DNA of 64,000 bases from Trichomonas vaginalis G3 (lineage: Eukaryota; Parabasalia; Trichomonadida; Trichomonadidae): NCBI RefSeq assembly GCF_026262505.1, contig NC_067204.1:19508860-19572859 (forward strand), read 5' to 3'. Made by a program: the position numbers and the translations under genes. The notes under the pieces are model-generated. The model was not told the DNA's origin. It saw only the letters and a list, made by a program, of their open reading frames with translations, and did no database searches. Of the stretch, positions 57,620 to 64,000 are shown piece by piece (position 1 is the stretch's first letter; each line of letters opens with the position of its first letter).

Positions 57620-57963
57620 TTCGATTTTTATATGTTCTCATGCATTGATTCTTTTCAACCAGATGTGTTGATCTCTCGTCACTTATTCATTCATGGATGA
57701 GCTTAAAGATACTTTTCTCCTATGAAAGAATTGATATTTTTATGAATAAACATAATTATAACATACATTCATCATACTCTATCTTTTCAATGTTTCAAAA
57801 TCTAAAATGATCTTGGAATGAAGACTCAAGGAGTAAATAACATTCATTTTTGTAGAATCAAGAATTACTGAATAGAAAACTTAGAGTCAGACACCCATAA
57901 TAGTATAAGTTCAATAATTTTTCGCATCATACAGGGGCTAAAAAAGCCAGCATTTTTTTTCTC
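57620..57963. other. Divergent promoter region
   Basis: 344 bp between the DHHC gene (minus) and the ankyrin gene (plus). It holds TCATA at 57927-57931, 35 bp before the ankyrin ATG, fitting the initiator pattern. A small hairpin GGCT-AAAAA-AGCC follows it. No gene was seen. Confidence 0.45.
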
Positions 57964-59340
57964 ATGAATCCAGACAATTTAGAGAATTTAACACCCAATG
58001 ATTTAATTGGAATTTATGCAGACTATATCGATGCGCTTAGATGCATATATCAACTCACACCAGACAATGTAGAAAACACTTTTATCAAGGTTAAAGATAT
58101 CTTACTAAACAAATATAAATTTGATATTGACAATATTTTTCCAATAGTTGTCAGAGCTTTATATCTGAGAGACAGTTACATGAAATCATATTTGCAACTT
58201 TACGATTTGATTAACAGTCTAGACAATTATGAACATCTAAGAAGAAATGTTTATAGGTTCAAAGATATTATTACAGCAATCGAAAATAACGAAATCATAA
58301 CTAATGATCAATACTTTGAACTTTACAAACCAAATTCAATATTCAATGCAATCATGAATGATGATGTTACCACATTGGCTTATATCACCAATCAGCCTGA
58401 TTTTAACATTAACATAACAATAGAAAAGGATTTTTTTGGCAAAAATTCAAATATCAATCTTTTGGAAGCATGTTCATATTATGGTTCTGAAAAATGTTAT
58501 TTGTATTTACGAGAAAACAATAATTTTGAACCTTCTAACCTTTCAATTGCACTTTCATTTTTAGGTGGAAATCCAAGGATAATAAACGAGTCATTACCAT
58601 TAATAGAAGAAGATAATTTAGATAAATGTGCTGAGTATGTAATTGCATCACACAACATCGATTTCTTAATCTATCTCATTAATAACTTTGAATTAAGCAA
58701 AATGGTATTAGATCATATGATAAGACATATGTGTCATTATTGTAATCTTGAAGCACTTTTGATCTTTTTAAATTTTGGACTTATTAATGAATTTGTTTAT
58801 TTAATATACAGATTTAGTAATGACGATTTAGCCTTATATTTCTTTAAGAAATTCAAGGAAAGCGCAATAAAGAGATTTCCTATTTTCTCAGCGATGCAAG
58901 ATCGTTTGTCGAAAACTGTAAAATATGCCATCGAATGTGGATTTAATATTGAGGAAACAAATGATATACAAAAGGGTATTCTTCATTATGCTGCAGAATA
59001 TGATTTGAAAGAAATAGTTGAACTTGCAATGTCAAGGAAATTAGATATCAACAAGAAGGATGACAATGGATATACTCCACTTCATTACGGAGTTCGGACT
59101 GGAAAAGACATGGTTGGGTTACTAATTTCATATGGCGCAGATGTGAATGCCAAAACAAATAGAAATCAAACTCCTCTTATACTTGCACATGGAAATAAAG
59201 ATATAGTAGAGATTCTCGTTTCACATGGAGCAGTTGTTAATAAAAAATAAATAAATGGCCGTTGTGCCCTTTCTATTGCAAGATCTATGGGTAACGAAGA
59301 CATAGAAGAACTTCTTATATCTTATATAGATAATACTTGA
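57964..59340 (+). CDS. DUF3447-type ankyrin-repeat protein with an in-frame stop near the end
   Basis: The N-terminal 90 residues (LIGIYADYIDALRCIYQLTP and onward) are a helical domain common to trichomonad ankyrin proteins. A DUF3447-like region follows. Ankyrin repeats start at about residue 340: KGILHYAAEYDLKEIVELAM, DDNGYTPLHYGVRTGKDMVG, NRNQTPLILAHGNKDIVEIL. TAA at 59248-59250 ends the 428-codon frame, but the same frame continues with NGRCALSIARSMGNEDIEEL to a second stop at 59338. One more repeat therefore lies beyond what looks like a nonsense change of the usual Asp-containing turn. The protein is probably slightly truncated yet functional. Ankyrin proteins bind partners, and the target here is unknown. 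Confidence 0.8.
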
Positions 59341-60106
59341 TTGGTCCATACTAATCTTAATTTTCCTCATCAGAACCTTAGAGTTTCCTCACAAAAATAT
59401 TCGAATCCTCTTGAGAATTTAACAATTCGGATTTTACAATTTCTAATAAGAACAAAGTAATAGCCTTCATAAGTTTGCTTTCACTAGAATCCATCTCTCA
59501 TTCCGTTGGCTTTGAAAATCAATTGCAATTGTTAGTCAACCCGCACAAAAAGTATTATATTCAAAATCAATATAATATATTTTTTCGAGTGGCTTCTTCT
59601 CTTGAATTATCTCAATTATCTGTTACTTAACCGCCAAATATATTGATTTGTCTCATTTGCTTACTAAATGTTAACAAATCTAAATTAGAATATAAAATTG
59701 TTTTTATTCAAAAATTACAAAATAAATTCTGATATGTCACATATAATCTCTTTCATTATAAGACATTGACAAATAAATTTCTTCTATTTTTTTTATTGAT
59801 ATTCAAAAACATTAAAAATTAATTTAATCTTTCTAATAAAAGTTTTCTTATCATCACATTAGAGAAAAAAGTTGGAAATTAAATTTATCAAATATTTCAG
59901 TCCATATTAGCAAATTTAGACTTAAGCGTGCATAAGAATACTATAGGAGCCACATAAGATCTTTACTATTGGCAGAATGTATAATTGACAATTTTTCACA
60001 TGTTCAAAAAATGATCACAAAGAAAAAAATAAAATGACAGAAAATCATATGAAAATCTATAATGGAAATATGCCAGAACAGCTCTATCTTTAATAATCTA
60101 GATACA
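59341..60106. other. Intergenic, nothing recognised
   Basis: About 770 bp of AT-rich sequence between an ankyrin gene and an ankyrin pseudogene. Many A/T runs and no open frame with protein-like composition. Confidence 0.5.
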
Positions 60107-60600
60107 CTAATATGAAAGAAGAAGTTCAAGAATTGATTTATAATTATAAGATTCTGCATAATGAAGAGCTGTTTTTTATGATAATCTTTATCGTTGATTT
60201 TTACACCATGTGAAAGAAGAAGTTCAGCGATTGGTTGATAATTACAATGAACTGCCATGTGAAGAGCAGTTTCTCGGTTATTGTCTTTTTCATCGATATT
60301 TGTCCCATGGGAAAGAAGAAATTCAACCATTTCTTTACAATTATGAAGTACTGCTGTGCGCAGAGCTATTTTTCCATATTTATCTTTTTTGTTGATATTT
60401 GCACGATCTGAAAGAATAAGTTCAACTTCTTCTAATTTATTATAATTCACTGCCTTGTGGAGAGCAGTTTTCCCTAAGCAATCCTTTGCATTGACTTCTG
60501 CACCATGTTAAAGAAAATATTCGCAAATGGAATGGAATATCAAGTATTGTTGCACAAAAGCTATGAAATTCGATTTATGTTTTGAATAATTCTGAATAAT
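60107..60600 (-). pseudogene. Ankyrin-repeat pseudogene (DUF3447 type)
   Basis: Reading the minus strand, FIAFVQQYLIFHSICEYFL is followed by an in-frame TAA where a Ser codon would be expected, then HGAEVNAKDCLGKTALHKAV. Clear repeats follow (EEVELILSDRANINKKDKYG; KEMVEFLLSHGTNIDEKDNN; PIAELLLSHGVKINDKDYHK). A one-base frameshift then comes at the KK before what would be TALHYAESYNYKSILELLLS. At least two lesions plus loss of the N-terminal region make it a pseudogene. Confidence 0.75.
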
Positions 60601-60626
60601 ATTTCGATCTTATGAACTTGAAACAT

Positions 60627-60754
60627 TTAAGGCTACCCTTATGCCCATCTGACTTTAATTCAAATTTGTGACAACTGGCGTGAAGCATCATTGAAAATTA
60701 GCCTTAAACATATGAATTGAATGCTATGTCATAAGGGTGTAAGTACACCCTTAA
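60627..60754. repeat. Possible 120-bp MITE flanked by TTAA
   Basis: TTAA then GGCTACCCTTATG at the left, and CATAAGGGTG ... CACCC then TTAA at the right. Ten of the first twelve bases match the tip of the 2.27-kb TTAA element (GGATACCCTTAC). The right end is less clear, with an extra small palindrome GGGTGTAAGTACACCC. Tentative. Confidence 0.3.
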
Positions 60755-61062
60755 CTGCTCCATGATAACAACATAATTCAAGTAATGAATAACCTTGGTA
60801 TGTATTTGGAATAATATGCATTCGATTTTTTGATTTTTGCTAAAAACTTCTCGTTCTGTGAATGCAATAAATACTTCTAGGTCATCATCCACTGACTAGA
60901 GCATTGCTTGCTTAAGCCTACATGTATATACTTGCATAGGATTGTTATGAATCCAAATAAACTTATTTAATAGTCGGCTTATCAAATAAATTATCGTGTT
61001 AACATAACAGTAATACTAAATATGTGTTAAAATGACCATATATTAAAAAATAGACACTTTTT
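60755..61062. other. Intergenic upstream of the WD40 gene
   Basis: About 310 bp, AT-rich, no gene recognised. Its right end should carry the promoter of the WD40 gene. TCAAT occurs close to the possible start codons. Confidence 0.4.
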
Positions 61063-62181
61063 ATGTCAATTTACAAAAAAAATTCAATTTTGGGGATGGA
61101 AGATAAAAGGTTTCCTAATAACTTATCACAAGAAAATCAAATCCTTCAATCGCAAAATAGACGTCTTAGAGAACGATTACTTCAACTTTACCTTCAAATT
61201 AACCAATTAACATCGATTTCCGAAGCAAATGGAATTCCAATTTCCCAAAGCAATCAATCTAATCACATTTCTTCTAAAAAACTTATAGGAGAATACTCGT
61301 TTGTTAAAAGTGAACGTATGATCCTTCCTACAGGAGCAATATATTCTGCTACATTTAATTCAAAAGTAGACCGCGTCGCAATAGCTGCTTTAAATGGCTC
61401 TGTAACCATTTGCACACCACAGCTTAAAACTAATGCTGTAATACAAGCCCATAGTTTAGCATGTAGAGATGTTTTTTGGAGTGATGCAGGATTAATTTCT
61501 TGCGGATTCGATAAATTCATGAAAATATGGGATGTAGAAAAAGTACAATCACAAGATTTCTATACAGGAGGCTTGACGCATTCTGTTTGCGGCTCTGAAT
61601 CCGATTCAAACGTACTTTTTGCAGCTGCCAGTGATAATGTTTTCTGGATTGATAAGAGAAGGCCATCTCCAATTACAATTTCTGTTCCATCCCCCGCTAC
61701 AGCTGTTAGTACATTTGATAACTTAATTATTTACGGAGATTACGATGGCGTGTTAACAGCTATCGACCGCCGTGCATTACATGAAGGAAATAAATGGGAA
61801 ATACCGTTAGGAGGAGGCGCCGTTTCCTCAATTTCAAAAGTTTTGCCTACAGGAAGATTTGTTGTCACAACGGCTAAAAGTCAACCGATTTTAATCGAAT
61901 TAGATGAAGAACCACACTCTACGCTCATGGCTTACGAAGCTCCGATGAGATTTGGCTGTCGAGCGGATATCACAGAGAAAAATCTTATTTTTACAGGAGA
62001 TTTCGCCACATTATGTGGAGGAAGAATGGCTGGGTTCTGCGATGGACTCGGAGAACCATTCCTCTTCGAAGATGTCGGTGGTTTTGATTATGGCGCAATA
62101 TTTATTAATAATATTGCACAAAAAGTGCTCACATATAGTGAGGATGGTGTTATAACTGTATATTCTTTGAAACAATTGTAA
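61063..62181 (+). CDS. WD40-repeat protein with N-terminal coiled coil (372 aa)
   Basis: Residues 20-55 form a coiled coil (QENQILQSQNRRLRERLLQL). About six WD-like blades follow (IYSATFNSKVDRVAIAALNG; RDVFWSDAGLISCGFDKFMK then IWD; NLIIYGDYDGVLTAIDRRA; KVLTYSEDGVITVYSLKQL). The first ATG at 61063 gives MSIYKKNSILG, and a second at 61096 (MEDKRFPNNLSQ) may be the true start, since TCAATT-type sites precede it closely. No specific orthologue was recognised. Such proteins usually act as oligomeric scaffolds. Confidence 0.75.
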   Translation: MSIYKKNSILGMEDKRFPNNLSQENQILQSQNRRLRERLLQLYLQINQLTSISEANGIPISQSNQSNHISSKKLIGEYSFVKSERMILPTGAIYSATFNSKVDRVAIAALNGSVTICTPQLKTNAVIQAHSLACRDVFWSDAGLISCGFDKFMKIWDVEKVQSQDFYTGGLTHSVCGSESDSNVLFAAASDNVFWIDKRRPSPITISVPSPATAVSTFDNLIIYGDYDGVLTAIDRRALHEGNKWEIPLGGGAVSSISKVLPTGRFVVTTAKSQPILIELDEEPHSTLMAYEAPMRFGCRADITEKNLIFTGDFATLCGGRMAGFCDGLGEPFLFEDVGGFDYGAIFINNIAQKVLTYSEDGVITVYSLKQL

Positions 62182-62937
62182 TTTATTTATTATTTTTTCT
62201 TTTTTCCGAATATTATTTTTATTTTTTGATTATTTGATCGGAAAGAGATCTTATTTGTAATATAAAACTTATTCTTATTATAAGTACAAACTATTTTAGT
62301 TATTCTTTTTTTCCCCATTTCTTTTCCCTTAATAAACATTTAATTTATTATAATTAATTTTTTATTACAGTATAGTAAAAAATGCTATAAATAAATTATT
62401 ATATTTTATTAAAATGTGACTTTTAATAGTAAGTGAATAAAATAAATCAGGAATTGGGAAAGAAATAAGGTTAATTAAGGGTGCACACGAGAGGATCATG
62501 TAAACTTCAGAATTTAGAACCTTATTTTTAGGCATTATCTTGGCTACCTATTTAGGCTCGAAAAGCAAAAAATATCAAAAAATACAACTTGAGTCCATTA
62601 TGACCCTTTCATGGAGGTAGTTTTTATCCGCTAGTATTTTCCCTTTGAATCTCTTTACAATTCGAAATCAAATTCAAAACTCAGTAGAAGAAAGGAAGAA
62701 TCGACTTACTACGGTTGTAATACGAATAAATACATATATTTAATTATTTTTATTTACATAATAATTGTTTGAAGCTCATATTCCAACAAATTTTTAAATA
62801 AAAACATTAAAATGTTGAAAATGTTCATATATTTTAATAGGGTTTTGGCACTTTATTGAGGAATTACTACATACATAGTCGAACTGAACTTGATATTTTG
62901 AAATTTAAATTATTTATCAAAATTAAAATTTAACTTG

Positions 62938-62971
<34 letters not shown>
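62182..62971. other. Intergenic, ending in a run of 28 A
   Basis: About 790 bp, AT-rich, no gene recognised. A run of 28 A (62944-62971) immediately precedes the E4 tip, mirroring the T run beside E1. The run may belong to the element end or mark its target. Confidence 0.55.
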
Positions 62972-62973
<2 letters not shown>

Positions 62974-62977
62974 TAGT

Positions 62978-63010
62978 GGGGCTTCCAGGCACTTCGTGCC
63001 CTCTAGCCCC
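62978..63010. repeat. Terminal hairpin of E4
   Basis: GGGGCT pairs with AGCCCC around TCCA and CTCT bulges and an inner perfect stem GGCAC-TTC-GTGCC (62988-63000). It is the same hairpin as at 3197-3229. Confidence 0.75.
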
Positions 63011-63063
63011 CCGTCACTTTTCTGTCACTTTTCAGGAAAAAACATTTTTATTATATATATAAA

Positions 63064-63881
63064 ATGAATTTTACAAAACCACCGTTACCCTTCTTTGGAA
63101 ATAAGAGTAGATGTAAAGATATTCTATTGAGAGAACTTAAGAAACTACCGAATGGTCTAACATTTGTAGACTTGTTCGGTGGAAGTTTCTATATATCTCA
63201 TTTGTGCCATACAATATTTCCTGACTCAAAGATTATATGCAATGACTTCGACAACTATATGAACCGTCTCAAACATATACCAGACACAAACAAAATATTG
63301 AAAGAGTTAAAAGAAAAGATACCTATAGGTAAGATGGAACGTATACCATTAGATAAGAAAAATACTGTCAGAGAGGTTTTGAAAAAGGCAGAGTATATTG
63401 ACTGGGATAGTATATCTGCTAGACTATTATATAGTGGTGCTATAAGAGTTCATGACATTGAAACACTTATGTCAAAAGTTTTATATCTTAACTATACAAA
63501 TGTTTTCAAAGAGGACATAGAAAAATATATTGAGGGTATAGAGTTTGTGAGATGTCATTGGACAGAGTTGTATGAAAAATATAAAGACAAGGAAAATGTT
63601 TTCTTTATAGTGGACCCGCCGTTCTATAACACATGGGATTTCAATACCAAGTAGACTGGACTTTGAGAGACTCTTTAGAAACTTTAGACGTTTTACATAA
63701 CCATCCATGCTTTTACTTTACATCCGATAAAAGTGGTTTGGAAAGTGTCATGAGATGGTTAGAGGACATACATGACTATGAGTTTAGATACGATAAGATA
63801 GAATATGAGAGAGGTCCTATAAACTGGAGAAAGTGTCATAACAAAGAAATTTTACTAGTAAGTAAATGTGGTTTGAAATAG
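63064..63881 (+). pseudogene. D12-class DNA adenine-N6 methyltransferase of E4
   Basis: The order of motifs is that of Dam-type enzymes: PFFGNKSRCKDILL at residue 9 binds AdoMet with FVDLFGGSFYISHL (motif I), and VFFIVDPPFYNTWDF carries the catalytic DPPF (motif IV). The C-terminal part has DVLHNHPCFYFTSDKSGLES and WRKCHNKEILLVSKCG. It would methylate adenine in the element or host DNA. 6-methyladenine and Maverick-derived methyltransferases are known in trichomonads. It appears broken in about one place. Confidence 0.75.
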
Positions 63882-63997
63882 GACTACTTGTTTTAGGTTT
63901 TTTCCATTGTGTCATCTATTTATTTGACGTGGCAGAAAAGTACAGAGAATATGAAGATGAACCAATGCCTGCAAATGTTCAGCATATGTACTCGTAA
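63866..63997 (+). CDS. Small single-pass membrane protein of E4 (43 aa)
   Basis: The short frame MWFEIGLLVLGFFHCVIYLF forms one membrane helix, followed by an acidic tail (DVAEKYREYEDEPMPANVQH) ending YS. Its start overlaps the end of the methyltransferase gene by 16 bp, as in compact viral genomes. It lies too close to the edge to judge further context. Confidence 0.45.
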   Translation: MWFEIGLLVLGFFHCVIYLFDVAEKYREYEDEPMPANVQHMYS

Positions 63998-64000
63998 GAG

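Larger units (their letters stand above)
62972..64000 (+). mobile_element. E4: start of a second hairpin-ended element (partial)
   Basis: It begins GGTAGTGGGGCTTCCAGGCA after an A run, the same tip as E1 in the opposite orientation. Genes start about 90 bp inside and run rightward off the window. The first encodes a D12 adenine methyltransferase. Only 1 kb is visible, so the family (Maverick or another virus-like element) cannot be settled. Confidence 0.6.

Noticed and set aside
62944-62971. Poly-A tail of a LINE or SINE
   Set aside because: No retrotransposon gene or tRNA-derived body precedes the run, and an equivalent run lies beside E1, so it goes with the element tip.
3197-63010. E1 and E4 tips as the two ends of one element
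   Set aside because: The tips point their interiors away from each other, so the DNA between them is outside both elements.
1-64000. CRISPR array
   Set aside because: The only regular arrays (86-bp at 2811, 10-bp at 11194, fibre repeats) lack unique spacers and the genome is eukaryotic.

Overview
The window looks like nuclear DNA of a trichomonad parabasalid, most likely Trichomonas vaginalis or a close relative. It is AT-rich, its genes lack visible introns, and it holds two roughly 1.3-kb mariner copies of the Tvmar1 kind. It also holds nested Maverick/Polinton elements, DUF3447-type ankyrin genes and a TCA-type initiator just ahead of at least one host gene. About 70% of the window is mobile or virus-like DNA.

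Layout. (1) 1-3235: the end of a virus-like element, E1, that runs off the left edge. It holds Gln/Pro-rich and coiled-coil genes on the minus strand, an 86-bp tandem repeat and a terminal hairpin. (2) 3236-3260: a run of 25 T. (3) 3261-47290: Maverick/Polinton E2, with 778-bp terminal inverted repeats (TIRs). It is about 18 kb once three later insertions are subtracted: Maverick E3 (17025-39498, 22.5 kb, 631-bp TIRs, 6-bp target duplication) inside its ATPase gene, a 2.27-kb TTAA-flanked element (39780-42046), and a mariner (43607-44909) inside its capsid gene. (4) 47291-62971: host DNA with an ER Hsp70-like gene ending NDEL, a MYST acetyltransferase, a helical-repeat protein, a second mariner, BOP1/ERB1, a DHHC palmitoyltransferase, a DUF3447 ankyrin gene, an ankyrin pseudogene and a coiled-coil WD40 gene. 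(5) 62972-64000: the start of a second hairpin-ended element, E4, carrying a D12-class adenine methyltransferase and a small membrane protein.

E2 and E3 share the Polinton plan: type-B DNA polymerase, DDE integrase, packaging ATPase, major capsid protein, minor virion proteins and a bacteriophage-like receptor fibre. Both carry one whole gene inside each TIR copy, and both have a related unknown gene directly upstream of the polymerase. Both are broken in several genes, but their near-identical TIRs indicate recent insertion. E3 adds KilA-N genes and a tRNA-like non-coding tract.

The least explained signals are a covarying intergenic palindrome shared by E1 and E3, covarying mini-hairpins with 3-nt loops scattered through the elements (some in frame inside genes and some at element tips), an ATAAATG start signal on most E2 genes, and three adjacent tiny E2 proteins that share one C-terminal motif.
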